Positions 26,920 to 35,866 of a stretch of 64,000 bases of DNA are shown piece after piece (the stretch's first letter is position 1; each line of letters starts with the position of its first letter). The translations under genes and the position numbers were made by a program. Location of the stretch: NCBI GenBank assembly GCA_964563925.1, contig CAZLZD010000005.1, forward strand, positions 57,607-121,606, written 5' to 3'. The notes beneath the pieces were generated by a model that saw only the letters and a program-made list of their open reading frames with translations, ran no database searches and was not told the DNA's origin. The DNA comes from JAUILA01 sp964563925. Its GTDB lineage: Bacteria; Bacteroidota; Bacteroidia; Cytophagales; Cyclobacteriaceae.

Positions 26920-28746
26920 ATGTCACCACCCAAGTCCATTCGTTCACAGGACCCGGACCTCAAGGGATCTTTCCGGGCGCTACGCTATATTCCGCGCTTC
27001 TTTTCGGAAATAAGCGCTACCCAGCCATGGTTATTTGCAGCCAATGTGGCCTGCAGGCTGATCAATGCCCTGATTCCGGTGGTAATGCTGTGGATAGGCA
27101 AGCTGATCGTGGACGAGATCATCTATCTCACCAACACAGAAGGCGCCCCCTACGAGACGTTGTGGTGGTACGTCGGTACGGAATTGGTCCTGGCCCTTGT
27201 TTCCGATCTGCTGGGAAGGGGGATCGGGCTCACCGACGGGCTGCTGGGTGACCTGTATGCCAACGCATCCTCGATACGCATTATTCGAAAGACGAGTGAT
27301 ATCACTATAAGCCAGCTGGAAGATCCTGATTTTTACGATAAACTGGAAAGGGCCCGTACCCAGACCACCAGCCGGGTGAGCCTTATGTCGGAGTCTCTTG
27401 CCCAGGGGGAGAACTTAATTTCGGTAATTTCTCTTATGGCCGGACTCATATATTTTGAACCCTGGCTTATCGTGTTGCTGGTACTGAGTATTATCCCGCT
27501 GTTCATCAATGAGATCAAGTTCAGTTCAAGGAGATACTCACTGGCCCGATCCTGGACGGCAGAGCGCAGGGAACTGGATTACCTGCGGTTCATCGGGGCC
27601 AATGATCAAACAGCACGGGAGGTGAAACTCTTCGGACTGGCAGACTTTATTGCCGATCGTTTCCGACGGGTTTCGGATGAATATTATGCCCTCAACAAAG
27701 CGCTTACTTTGCGGCAGACGGGGTTTGGTGCGCTCTTTAATTTCCTGGGAATCCTGAGCTATTACGGGGCGTACGTGTTGATTATCCTGCGTGTCCTTTC
27801 AGGTGCCATTACCCTCGGGGACCTCACCTTTCTTTCCGGATCCTTTAACCGGTTACGCGGGAATCTCCAGGGTTTCTTTCTCCGCTTTACGCGGATTGGC
27901 GAACGTGCCCTTTACCTGCGCGATTATTTCGACTTCATCGACCTGAAGGTAGAAGTGCCGTCAGGCAACCTGCTCCCGGTTCCTGAAACAATCCGGAAAG
28001 GCTTTGAGGTCAGGAACCTGAGCTTTGCCTATCCGGGCAGTGATAAGAAGGTTCTGGAGAATATCAGTTTTACCATTAAGCCAGGTGAAAAGATGGCATT
28101 TGTCGGACAGAACGGGGCGGGCAAGACCACACTAATAAAATTGTTTCTCCGCTTCTATGAACCTGACCAGGGTGAGATCCTGCTAGACGACATCAATATA
28201 CGACAGTTCGATAAGTCAGATTATCAGAAAATGTTCGGCGTTATCTTCCAGGACTTCTTCAAGTATGAATTCACCATGAAGGAAAATATAGCGGTTGGAA
28301 ATATCGAAAACCTGGAGAATATGTCCCGGATAAGGAAAGCTGCGGAGCAAAGCCTTGCCAGTGAGGTGGCAGACGAACTTCTGCTCGGCTATGAGCAACA
28401 GCTTGGAAGACGGTTTGCCGAAGGAAAAGAACTTTCCGGCGGCCAGTGGCAGAAGGTAGCCCTGGCCAGGGCATATATGAAGGATGCGGAGGTATTGATT
28501 CTGGACGAACCCACCGCGGCGCTTGATGCCAGGGCCGAGTATGACGTATTTGAACGATTTATGGGACTTACCGAGAACAAGACGAGCATCATTATTTCCC
28601 ATCGCTTCAGTACCGTACGCATGGCCGACCGGATTCTTGTACTCAGGGGTGGCAGGCTCCATGAGATCGGTACACATACAGAATTACTTGAAGCCAATGG
28701 CCTCTACGCTGAATTATTCTCCCTGCAGGCAGCAGGATACCGCTGA
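26920..28746 (+). CDS. ABC exporter, fused permease and ATPase
   Basis: A 608-residue half-transporter expected to work as a homodimer in the inner membrane. The N-terminal ~340 residues carry the membrane domain, with paired hydrophobic segments including VISLMAGLIYFEPWLIVLLV and GILSYYGAYVLIIL. The C-terminal ATPase has Walker A GQNGAGKTT (about 395-403), signature LSGGQWQKVALARAY (about 505), Walker B VLILDEPTAAL (about 525) and the switch His in IIISHRFSTV (about 560). All motifs are intact. The substrate is not recognisable; lipid, peptide or drug export is typical of the type. It is followed after about 90 nt by an unrelated secreted protein gene. Confidence 0.95.
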   Translation: MSPPKSIRSQDPDLKGSFRALRYIPRFFSEISATQPWLFAANVACRLINALIPVVMLWIGKLIVDEIIYLTNTEGAPYETLWWYVGTELVLALVSDLLGRGIGLTDGLLGDLYANASSIRIIRKTSDITISQLEDPDFYDKLERARTQTTSRVSLMSESLAQGENLISVISLMAGLIYFEPWLIVLLVLSIIPLFINEIKFSSRRYSLARSWTAERRELDYLRFIGANDQTAREVKLFGLADFIADRFRRVSDEYYALNKALTLRQTGFGALFNFLGILSYYGAYVLIILRVLSGAITLGDLTFLSGSFNRLRGNLQGFFLRFTRIGERALYLRDYFDFIDLKVEVPSGNLLPVPETIRKGFEVRNLSFAYPGSDKKVLENISFTIKPGEKMAFVGQNGAGKTTLIKLFLRFYEPDQGEILLDDINIRQFDKSDYQKMFGVIFQDFFKYEFTMKENIAVGNIENLENMSRIRKAAEQSLASEVADELLLGYEQQLGRRFAEGKELSGGQWQKVALARAYMKDAEVLILDEPTAALDARAEYDVFERFMGLTENKTSIIISHRFSTVRMADRILVLRGGRLHEIGTHTELLEANGLYAELFSLQAAGYR

Positions 28747-28834
28747 GCCGGATTACCGCTTACATAAAGCCTGTACTGTGATTTGGGTACTAAAATAATT
28801 GGAATTAAATTATGTTAAGCAACTACCACAAATC

Positions 28835-29548
28835 ATGAAGAGAATCGTCATTTTAGTAAGTGTCATAGGTTGGATAATGCCGGCAGCGGTATTCGGACAG
28901 GATGCCATGAAAGGAGCCTGGCAAACGACCACACAGGACGGAAAGTTGGCCATGCTGATCGTAAGTGACAATCACTTTTCCCTAACAACCTTTACCCTGG
29001 ATCCCAACGAGTTTTACGGAACCCGGGGTGGCAAATGGGAACGCGTTTCTGATGACTCCATCCGTATAACATGGGAGTTCAATACGATCGATAAGGACCA
29101 GGTGGGTTCATCAGCTAACTACCTGGCATCCGTATCAGGTGATGAACTGACGGGTGCTGATCACACCTGGGCGCGACTGGACAACGGTGGTCCGGGTGAT
29201 CTGGCCGGGGCCTGGGTAATTACCGGACGGAAGCAGGGTGAGGACATGAGGAGAATGACGCCCGGAGCCCGTAAAACCATGAAGATATTGTCGGGCACCC
29301 GTTTTCAGTGGATCGCCTACAACAGCGAAACCGGTGATTTTATGGGCACTGGCGGCGGGACCTACACCACCGAGAACGGCAAATACACCGAACATATCCA
29401 ATTTTTCTCCCGTGACAACAGTCGGGTAGGCGCAAGCCTTGATTTTGACTATAGCCTTGATGACGGAGACTGGCATCATTCAGGCCTCAGCAGCCGTGGA
29501 GACCCTATTTATGAAATATGGAGCCGCAGAAGCAAAATCGGTATCTAG
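28835..29548 (+). CDS. Secreted protein of unknown function (lipocalin-like beta fold possible)
   Basis: Starting at the ATG at 28835 gives 237 residues with a clear signal peptide (MKRIVILVSVIGWIMPAAVFGQ); a TTG at 28799 would add 12 residues ahead of it and is less likely. The mature protein contains two similar halves, each opening with a G.W..T/GAW pattern (MKGAWQTTTQDGKL and LAGAWVITGRKQGE), each followed by a TFTL/FQWIAYNSETGDFMGTGGG-type stretch with YGTRGGKWE and YTTENGKYTE counterparts. This points to an internal duplication of a lipocalin-like beta-barrel. I do not recognise a named family. Its stop overlaps the convergent FAD oxidoreductase by 4 bp. Confidence 0.8.
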   Translation: MKRIVILVSVIGWIMPAAVFGQDAMKGAWQTTTQDGKLAMLIVSDNHFSLTTFTLDPNEFYGTRGGKWERVSDDSIRITWEFNTIDKDQVGSSANYLASVSGDELTGADHTWARLDNGGPGDLAGAWVITGRKQGEDMRRMTPGARKTMKILSGTRFQWIAYNSETGDFMGTGGGTYTTENGKYTEHIQFFSRDNSRVGASLDFDYSLDDGDWHHSGLSSRGDPIYEIWSRRSKIGI

Positions 29549-30789
29549 CGGCGGTTTGTCAGGAGTGCCTGTGCGCCTGTACGTCCTGAGGTCATTGCTG
29601 CATTGAGCGAGCCATACAATAAATAATCACCGGCAAGGAAAATGTGGTCCTGCACTTTGGCTGCGGTTGATTGCATGGAAAACGCCAGGTGGTCCATTAC
29701 CGGCAATGCGTTGGGAATGGAATAGGCACGCAGAAATTCGATAGAACCGTAGGACTGGCCGGTTAGCTCTTTCCATTCTTTTTTGACCAGCTCAACGATT
29801 TCGTCCAGGTGTTGGTCCGGTACATCCACCACACTGACCGAGAGCAGCTCCTTGCCGGGAGGGGCATGGGAAGAATGCACCGCGGAAGGATAGCAAAAAT
29901 TATTTATTAATGAAGATGACCTGGCAGATAAGCCGATCTGCGGGGGACGGATGACCCGTTCCTCTGTGCTGAAATAAAGATTCAGGACATTATGAAAAGG
30001 TTGTCTTTGCTCCTTAAGTCCGGGGAGCAAATCATGAGGCGTAGTGGCAATAAGTATATCGCCTGCCTTAATCTCTCCGCCAGAAGTAAATACAGACCCG
30101 GTTCCGAGCCGGGTGACCTTTTCATTAAACCTGATTTCGGTGTGGGAAAGCATTCGAATCAGCTGTTTGGGAATTGCCTGAATTCCTCCTTCCGGGAGGG
30201 CCGCATTCCCTTCAGCAAACATTTTAAATACAAACCTGAACATGCTGGAGGATGTACTGAGGTCCGATTCCAGGAATATTCCTGAGAAAAAAGGCCGGAA
30301 AAAATGATTAATAAACTTATCTGAGAAGCCTTCCTGCTTGAGATATTCAAATGTGGAAACCCCCTCCTGGCGGGCAAACAACTCGGCCGGATTTTGCTTT
30401 TTCAGTGTTCGCGCCAATTGAGCAACCTTCAGTTTATCTGATAACGACCCAACACCGGAAAACAGCATTGGAATTAACTGGCCTGGCTGGCGAAGCGGGT
30501 CGCTCAATTCATATGTTTTCTCTCCTGTGTAGATGGTTGCCCCGGGATCAAAATTTTTCAGTCCCAGGCTTGCGTAATCCAGGTAGTGCTGTGCTTCACG
30601 GTAGGCAGTCAGGAGCACCTGGAACCCGTGATCCATGAGATAGCCGTCAATAAGATCGGTCTTTAAACGACCGCCAGGTACATCGGAGGCTTCCAGAATT
30701 ACCGGGTGTACACCCGCCCGTTCGAGTTCAATAGCTGCAATCAGTCCGGCTACCCCCGCACCAATGATCACCACATCCGCATTTTCCAT
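29545..30789 (-). CDS. FAD/NAD(P)-dependent amine oxidase/phytoene desaturase-like oxidoreductase
   Basis: A 414-residue flavoprotein with the dinucleotide-binding motif DVVIIGAGVAGLIAAIELE at the N-terminus, the second FAD contact GGRLKTD, and a C-terminal FAD-binding HIFLAGDYLLYGSLNAAMTSG. The architecture is that of the amine oxidase/protoporphyrinogen oxidase/phytoene desaturase superfamily. Variable middle segments give no substrate clue. It is encoded downstream of a small Zn-ribbon-like protein gene and a beta-lactamase-like gene in the same direction, and overlaps the convergent secreted-protein gene by 4 bp. No carotenoid or haem pathway gene is nearby, so the function is left open. 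Confidence 0.92.
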   Translation of the reverse strand: MENADVVIIGAGVAGLIAAIELERAGVHPVILEASDVPGGRLKTDLIDGYLMDHGFQVLLTAYREAQHYLDYASLGLKNFDPGATIYTGEKTYELSDPLRQPGQLIPMLFSGVGSLSDKLKVAQLARTLKKQNPAELFARQEGVSTFEYLKQEGFSDKFINHFFRPFFSGIFLESDLSTSSSMFRFVFKMFAEGNAALPEGGIQAIPKQLIRMLSHTEIRFNEKVTRLGTGSVFTSGGEIKAGDILIATTPHDLLPGLKEQRQPFHNVLNLYFSTEERVIRPPQIGLSARSSSLINNFCYPSAVHSSHAPPGKELLSVSVVDVPDQHLDEIVELVKKEWKELTGQSYGSIEFLRAYSIPNALPVMDHLAFSMQSTAAKVQDHIFLAGDYLLYGSLNAAMTSGRTGAQALLTNRR

Positions 30790-30825
30790 ATGGTATAAAA
30801 CAATCCCGGCAGGCCGATGTTATTT

Positions 30826-31077
30826 TTATTTTTTACGGAATTTGTCTTCCCAGTGCCTGGCTTCCCGCTCCCGGTCGATGCGATGCCGGTCTTTATCATC
30901 CAACCCGAAATCCGCACCGGAATCTGAAGTCAGATGGTAGCATCCGCAAAGGTCACATTGATAGATACCCTGCGGGCCCTCACCTGCCGGAAACCTCGTC
31001 CGGATGTGAATCAATGATTCCTTTGCCAGTGTCACACTGTCAAAGCATCGCTTTCCGGAGGAACACTGGCCGGACAT
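30826..31077 (-). CDS. Small Cys-rich (Zn-ribbon-like) conserved protein
   Basis: From the ATG at 31077 the product has 83 residues: MSGQCSSGKRCFDSVTLAKE at the start and YQCDLCGCYHLTS in the middle, followed by a highly charged C-terminal tail (DDKDRHRIDREREARHWEDK). The Cys pairs CSSGKRC and CDLCGC plus a His suggest one bound zinc. Proteins with this opening and a Y-QC-C--W/YH-TS core recur in Bacteroidota as conserved hypotheticals. The longer in-frame start at 31149 lies inside the upstream gene and is unlikely. Only one base separates it from the stop of the upstream serine hydrolase gene, so the two are probably translated in a coupled manner. Confidence 0.8.
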   Translation of the reverse strand: MSGQCSSGKRCFDSVTLAKESLIHIRTRFPAGEGPQGIYQCDLCGCYHLTSDSGADFGLDDKDRHRIDREREARHWEDKFRKK

Positions 31078-31078
31078 G

Positions 31079-32419
31079 TTACAGGCTTGAGGTCTTCTTT
31101 GACTGCCCGAGAAGGTCATATACCAGGTTGTGAATCCTGGGACGCACATTCAGCCGGTAAATGAGCGGGTTGTTCCGAGTTGGATGCACCCGGTTCGACA
31201 TGAATACAAAAAGCAGGTCATTTTGCGGATCTGCCCATACCAGAGTACCGGTGTAGCCGGTATGGCCAAAGCTGGCCGGACTGGCCTCCCTGGCCACGCT
31301 GCTTCGTGCTTCATCATATTCGATGAGGGGCTTGTCAAATCCAAGCCCGCGCTTGTTGCCGGTATCGCAAAACTGGCATTTTGTAAATTCATGGACGGTA
31401 GCCTCCGACAAAAAGCGCCGGTGGTGATATATTCCTCCGTTCAGCAACATCTGGTATACCTTTGCCAGGTCTCTTGCCGTGGAAAACAAACCGGCATTCC
31501 CGGAAATTCCCAACATCATGGCGGCGCCTTCATCATGGACAATCCCATGCAGGGTATCCATGCGGAAAAAGGTATCTACCTCGGTGGGAACAATACGGTC
31601 CAGTGAAAATTTCTCCGACGGATTAAATACGAGCGTCTCAGCTCCCAGGGGATCATAAAAATGGATGCGAAGGTATTGATCGAAAGACCAGGTTGACATA
31701 CGCCGGACGTAATCCGGAATGAGGTAAAATGTCAGTCCCGAATAAAGATAATTTTTTTCATCACTTACTTTTGACTTCCGGATCATCGGGTAAATCTTCT
31801 TTTCCCTGTACCGGCGGTGCAAAAATAAGTTTGAATCAGAAAGCCGGTACGGGAACCGGGCAGAAGAATCACCGGAAACAGTATTCCATCTGAACGTCCC
31901 GTTTTTCCTTTGAGACCTGGACCAATAGGGAATCCAGGCTTCCAGTCCTGCCTGGTGGGCAAGAACAGACCGCATGGATAAGTCTGCTTTATTGCTGTGC
32001 CTGAATTCCGGAAATATCTCGCCAAAGGTCTGATCCGGACTGAATATACCTTCCTCATAAAGGTTCATCAGTGCCAGGGTGGCGGCTGTGGTTTTTGTAA
32101 CCGATGCCAGGTCATATATGTCATCCAGGGACACCTCCTTCGCACTGTCATAGGTGTGATAGCCAAAAGATTTTTCGTAAAAGATTATACCATCCTTGGC
32201 GAGCAAAATCTGACAACCGGGAAAAGCTGCGGAGTCAATCGCTTCGCGAATGATCGCTTCTATGCCCAGGTACAGCGAATCAGGTGATGTGATCCCTACT
32301 TCTTCAGGGGTTCCGTTTCGTAACGAAGGCGTATTGGGAATTCCGTTTGTGTCGAAGTAATCCTGGGCCAGGATGCTGGTGAATGGCAAAACCAATAAAA
32401 AAATTAACAGGATTCTCAT
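31079..32419 (-). CDS. Secreted beta-lactamase-family serine hydrolase
   Basis: From the ATG at 32419 the product has 446 residues with a signal peptide (MRILLIFLLVLPFTSILAQ); the longer reading from 32476 has no signal at its start. The class C beta-lactamase/DD-peptidase fold is shown by SVTK (about 106, nucleophile Ser and general-base Lys), YSG (about 228) and the HTG triad replacing KTG (FGHTGYTG, about 385). Typical activities are peptidoglycan or ester hydrolysis; antibiotic resistance should not be assumed. It is transcribed toward the Zn-ribbon-like and FAD oxidoreductase genes. Confidence 0.93.
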   Translation of the reverse strand: MRILLIFLLVLPFTSILAQDYFDTNGIPNTPSLRNGTPEEVGITSPDSLYLGIEAIIREAIDSAAFPGCQILLAKDGIIFYEKSFGYHTYDSAKEVSLDDIYDLASVTKTTAATLALMNLYEEGIFSPDQTFGEIFPEFRHSNKADLSMRSVLAHQAGLEAWIPYWSRSQRKNGTFRWNTVSGDSSARFPYRLSDSNLFLHRRYREKKIYPMIRKSKVSDEKNYLYSGLTFYLIPDYVRRMSTWSFDQYLRIHFYDPLGAETLVFNPSEKFSLDRIVPTEVDTFFRMDTLHGIVHDEGAAMMLGISGNAGLFSTARDLAKVYQMLLNGGIYHHRRFLSEATVHEFTKCQFCDTGNKRGLGFDKPLIEYDEARSSVAREASPASFGHTGYTGTLVWADPQNDLLFVFMSNRVHPTRNNPLIYRLNVRPRIHNLVYDLLGQSKKTSSL

Positions 32420-32483
32420 AAGAACAAATCTATGGGACAATCCTGTCAGATAAAAGCATTTTTTATTTTCAGGCAAACAAGGC

Positions 32484-32942
32484 CTACCAGGTACTGTTTT
32501 TCAGGTTTTTACAGGCACGCATTACGTCGCGCTGACTAATCTGACCAAGAAGCTTTCCATCCCGGATCACAGGGAACCGACGTAATTTAGCCTCGAGAAA
32601 CAGTTTGGCCAGGTCAAAAATATTCATTTCCGGATCCACCGTTTTTACGTCACGGGTCATATGCTCACTTACTTTGCCCGACAAGGAAGGGGTATTCGTG
32701 TATTTTCCGCGGACAACTTCTTTCAGACAATCACCCTCGGATATGATTCCCACAAGTTTCTGACTTTCATCCACTACAGGACCTCCTGAGATTTTCTTGG
32801 TCGTGAGAATCTCAATGACCTGATCCATCGTCTGATCAGGACGAAATGTGATGAGCCGTCGCGTCATGTAATCCTGCACACGAACGAGTTGAACTTCTTT
32901 TTTAGGCGGTGCCTGAGCTACACCTCGATAACTTTTAACCAT
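32484..32942 (-). CDS. Tandem CBS-domain protein
   Basis: A 152-residue cytoplasmic protein made of two CBS domains: VQDYMTRRLITFRPDQTMDQ ... GGPVVDESQKLVGIISEGDCL (about 23-80) and VSEHMTRDVKTVDPEMN ... RRFPVIRDGKLLGQISQRDVM (about 85-145). CBS pairs bind adenosine nucleotides (AMP, ATP, SAM) and usually act as regulatory modules; no catalytic domain is attached here. A basic, Gln/Pro-rich lead of about 20 residues precedes the first domain. The partner is unknown. It is flanked by the serine hydrolase (64 nt downstream) and the oxidoreductase gene (85 nt upstream). Confidence 0.95.
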   Translation of the reverse strand: MVKSYRGVAQAPPKKEVQLVRVQDYMTRRLITFRPDQTMDQVIEILTTKKISGGPVVDESQKLVGIISEGDCLKEVVRGKYTNTPSLSGKVSEHMTRDVKTVDPEMNIFDLAKLFLEAKLRRFPVIRDGKLLGQISQRDVMRACKNLKNSTW

Positions 32943-33027
32943 AGAATTATTGTGTTGGAGGAATAAGGAATGTAGTGAAAATACGGCAAATAATCAAGCG
33001 TTTTACAGCGTGGTCACCGGATGGGTA

Positions 33028-34110
33028 TCAGAGCGTGACCCTGTTGCCGGAAGCAGCTGCCTTGTAAATCGCTTCAACAATATGTATATCACGCCTGCCC
33101 TCTTCACCCGGGACCAGTACCGGCTTCTTGTTAATGATCGCAAGTGCATCATCATCCATTTGTGCCGCCTGCTGGTTCGGTATGGTTTTGTCCAGGGTTT
33201 TTCCGTCACTGGTGCGTCCCCGGATTCCGCTATAAGCCTGGAAGGGCTCCAGCTCATACCACCCGTTCTCGCAATCTACATGCAGGCGGTTCATGGATTT
33301 TCCCAGACTGGTTATGCCTTCGGCCCTTATTCCCTGTGGAAATTCGAGGGTAAAATAGGTGGTTTCATCTACTTCATTGAAAATTTCGGGCCGCGTGATT
33401 TCATGCCGGGCAGTTACTGAAAGTGGCTCAAGACCCGTCGCGTAGCGGCAGGCATTCAGCGGATATACCCCCATGTCGTACATCGCCCCCCCTCCCATTG
33501 CTTTCTTCATTTTCCAGTGGTCTTTGCGACTATCGACGTACCCTGCTGCCGCTTCCACGAGGTTTATTGCACCGTACGGCCTGGTCTTCGCCCAGTTGAT
33601 GATCGTTCGGGTGTTAGGCTCGTGCTGCATCCGGTACCCGATACTGAGCTTTACCCCGTTCTTCTCACAGGCCGAAATCATTGAATCACACTCCGCAGCT
33701 GTCCGGGCCATCGGTTTTTCACACCAAACATGCTTACCGGCATTGGCAGCAAGTATGCTGTATTTTGCGTGAAGACCGGTTGGCAACACAATATAGACCA
33801 CATCGATATCCGGATTATCAGCTATCGTGTGCATGTTGTCATAATTGTACACGTTCTTATCCGGGATGTTGTAATTCTTTTGCCAGGGTTCAATCTTGTG
33901 CGGGCTCCCGGTGACGATACCGGCAAGGTAGCAATGCCGGGTCATCTGAAGGGCCGGGGCTAAAAGATCAGTGCTGTAATAGCCAAGCCCGACAAGTGCA
34001 ACTCCCAGTTTTCTTTCTTGACCGGGCACCAGAATGGCAGGAAAGAGTGAGGCAGCTGTTCCGAGACCGGCGCCGGCGGCAATAAAATCACGGCGGGTGA
34101 GCGTTTTCAT
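33028..34110 (-). CDS. Tat-exported Gfo/Idh/MocA-family oxidoreductase
   Basis: A 360-residue NAD(P)-dependent sugar or cyclitol oxidoreductase. The N-terminus has a twin-arginine signal (LTRRDFIAAGAGLGTAASLF), so the folded, cofactor-loaded enzyme is probably exported. A Rossmann domain follows (VALVGLGYYSTDLLAPAL) with the EKP motif in CEKPMARTAAEC (about 129-132) holding the conserved Lys. The C-terminal alpha/beta domain includes GGGAMYDMGVYPLNACRY, with His/Asp-type active-site positions expected in this region. The family acts on pyranoses, inositols and related compounds; the substrate is not evident. It precedes a small unknown gene in the same direction (start 34414, 10 nt from its own start). 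Confidence 0.93.
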   Translation of the reverse strand: MKTLTRRDFIAAGAGLGTAASLFPAILVPGQERKLGVALVGLGYYSTDLLAPALQMTRHCYLAGIVTGSPHKIEPWQKNYNIPDKNVYNYDNMHTIADNPDIDVVYIVLPTGLHAKYSILAANAGKHVWCEKPMARTAAECDSMISACEKNGVKLSIGYRMQHEPNTRTIINWAKTRPYGAINLVEAAAGYVDSRKDHWKMKKAMGGGAMYDMGVYPLNACRYATGLEPLSVTARHEITRPEIFNEVDETTYFTLEFPQGIRAEGITSLGKSMNRLHVDCENGWYELEPFQAYSGIRGRTSDGKTLDKTIPNQQAAQMDDDALAIINKKPVLVPGEEGRRDIHIVEAIYKAAASGNRVTL

Positions 34111-34120
34111 ACGTTATAAA

Positions 34121-34414
34121 TTAAAAGGAGAATAAATCGCGGATAAACCATCCCATCATTCTTAACGGACGGTAAACCCTGTATTTCTTTCCATTTAATT
34201 TAACAATCTTTACCCGGTTTACATAGACAATGACCGGCATGTCCAGAACGGTGAGAAATTCCCTGTACGCCAGGGCCCTGCGGAAAGTCCGGATGGGCAT
34301 CCGGCTTCCCTGATGGGTAACCTCGAGAATCATTCGACTCCTGCCGGCACACAAACGGATATCTGTTTCATCCGAAGTGATCGTTAAATGTCCGTATGCC
34401 GAGATTTTCTTCAT
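34121..34414 (-). CDS. Small protein of unknown function
   Basis: A 97-residue basic protein, not recognised. It opens MKKISAYGHLTITSDETDIRL, has no signal peptide, and ends with a Lys/Arg/Tyr-rich segment (KIVKLNGKKYRVYRPLRMM) and an aromatic tail GWFIRDLFSF. The beta-strand-like opening and VIVYVNRVKIVKLNGKKY would suit a small all-beta domain. It lies 10 nt upstream of the Tat-signal oxidoreductase and 55 nt downstream of the NUDIX gene, all on the minus strand. The start codon is an ATG in a reasonable context; coding status rests on the compact spacing and lack of a competing frame. Confidence 0.65.
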   Translation of the reverse strand: MKKISAYGHLTITSDETDIRLCAGRSRMILEVTHQGSRMPIRTFRRALAYREFLTVLDMPVIVYVNRVKIVKLNGKKYRVYRPLRMMGWFIRDLFSF

Positions 34415-34469
34415 AATATTAATAACAACCTGCTATGTTTGATTTTTGTTTGCCAGGTATGCCTGAACA

Positions 34470-34895
34470 TTAAACAAAATTCTTATTTAGTGCTTCCTGG
34501 AGAATCTCCTGATGATCAAACGCCAGTCCGGGTAGGTCGGCCAGGTCAAACCAGCCAGCCCGGGCCGCGTCATCCGCCCCTTTAACTTCGGAATTATAGG
34601 ATGCCCATCCTGCGTAGGCAACTGTTACTGTGGGCCCGCGAGGATCGCGTCCTGGCTTTCCAAACGCTCCCACCTGCCTGAGTGTAACATCGGAAAGCCC
34701 TGTTTCTTCTTTAAGTTCCCTGGCTGCAGCGGTCGGTAAATCTTCATCTTCTTCCACAAATCCGCCAGGAAAAGCCCATGAACCCTGAAAAGGTGGGTTT
34801 TTACGCTGTATTAACAACAATTCCCGTTTGGCAGAACCGGGTACTTTGCGAAATATAATTGCGTCAGTAGTGACTTTAATTGGCTGATCGCTCAT
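34470..34895 (-). CDS. NUDIX hydrolase
   Basis: A 141-residue pyrophosphohydrolase. The Nudix box GX5EX7REUXEEXGU is complete: GFVEEDE, DLPTAAA, RELKEETGL (about 42-64), so catalysis and metal binding are expected. The upstream LLIQRKNPPFQGSWAFPGG stretch is typical of ADP-ribose pyrophosphatase/ADPRase-like and NrtR-like N-terminal domains; the fused winged-helix DNA-binding domain of NrtR is absent. The substrate could be a dinucleotide, ADP-ribose or an oxidised nucleotide. It stands 92 nt downstream of the ECF-sigma operon. Confidence 0.95.
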   Translation of the reverse strand: MSDQPIKVTTDAIIFRKVPGSAKRELLLIQRKNPPFQGSWAFPGGFVEEDEDLPTAAARELKEETGLSDVTLRQVGAFGKPGRDPRGPTVTVAYAGWASYNSEVKGADDAARAGWFDLADLPGLAFDHQEILQEALNKNFV

Positions 34896-34987
34896 GCATG
34901 GAGGGTTACACGCTATTAAAGTTATTCAATAAAACGGTCAACGAAAAACGCCCAAACGACAAAACCCCGGATTACAGCGACCGGTAC

Positions 34988-35866
34988 CTACTTTTTCAGT
35001 TGAAACGCACGGGTAATGTTGAATCCAAACCGGATATCACCGTCAAAGAAATCCCCGGTTGTCTCGGCAATAAACCCTTTTTCGATCATGGAGCGGCTAT
35101 TGGTAAAGTGAAGCTGGAACACATGTCCGCCGGTTTCGATATCGAATCCAATGGCAATTGAATTGTAGGTGTCTGTCCGGAATTCATCGAACTGGTAATA
35201 ATATTCCACATTAAGTGCCACATGAGCGGTAAGTTTCATTCTCCCCCCGGCTCCCAGAGCAAAAAGGCCATTGGTAAGTTCACTTTCAGAAATGGTATTG
35301 AAGTGCACATAGGATGGCATAAGCTGGAAAGAGAACCTCTCCCCCATTTTCCTTGCGATAAGGAGCTGGTATGAATATGCCAGTTTATCTGCAAAATCCC
35401 GTGAGACACCTTCCTGACGTAATGTTTTGATCGTCATGGATGCGAAGCCGGTGACCGAAACAGGCACGGCCTTCTCCCCTGTAGCCTGCCTGAGCAACCG
35501 GTATTTTGCGAATCCGTCAAAGGTTTTTTCAAATGAGCTTCTCCCGATTCCCACATACAGCCTGTCGCTGATCCCGTATTCAAGGGCCAGCCTGATATTT
35601 GACTGGTCCAGTCCGAAGAAATTATAGGAACCACTGTTGATGTCCCCAAACCGGTGCGAGATTACAAATTCAAGGATGCCTTTTTTACGGGTTTCCACAG
35701 AATGCCCGTTGATCAGTCGGGTTCCCTTAAAGGTGGACTCCACCAGGGTGGTTCGGGGGAAGGTTTCCTCTTCCAGCTCACTCAGAAGGTCGTCCTGGGC
35801 CAGGAGAGGAAATAAAAGGCACAAAAAAACGGCCGTCAGGCCGAATGGTCGTAATCGTTTGATCAT
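34988..35866 (-). CDS. DUF5777 family beta-barrel protein, last gene of ECF-sigma operon
   Basis: A 292-residue outer-membrane beta-barrel with signal peptide (ending LFPLLAQ). Family features are TTLVESTFKGTRLINGHSVET, EFVISHRFGDINSGSYNFFGLDQSNIRL-type strands, YGISDRLYVGIGRSS and a C-terminal RFGFNITRAFQL ending in alternating hydrophobics. The start ATG overlaps the YceI stop by 4 bp, so it is translationally coupled to the operon led by the ECF sigma factor. DUF5777 proteins often neighbour YceI and cytochrome-like lipoproteins in Bacteroidota. The transported or bound molecule is unknown. Confidence 0.92.
   Translation of the reverse strand: MIKRLRPFGLTAVFLCLLFPLLAQDDLLSELEEETFPRTTLVESTFKGTRLINGHSVETRKKGILEFVISHRFGDINSGSYNFFGLDQSNIRLALEYGISDRLYVGIGRSSFEKTFDGFAKYRLLRQATGEKAVPVSVTGFASMTIKTLRQEGVSRDFADKLAYSYQLLIARKMGERFSFQLMPSYVHFNTISESELTNGLFALGAGGRMKLTAHVALNVEYYYQFDEFRTDTYNSIAIGFDIETGGHVFQLHFTNSRSMIEKGFIAETTGDFFDGDIRFGFNITRAFQLKK

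Noticed and set aside
34880..35161. Plus-strand open frame of 93 codons across the NUDIX-DUF5777 gap
   Set aside because: Most of it is antisense to DUF5777, its composition is unlike a folded protein, and no start context or neighbour supports it.
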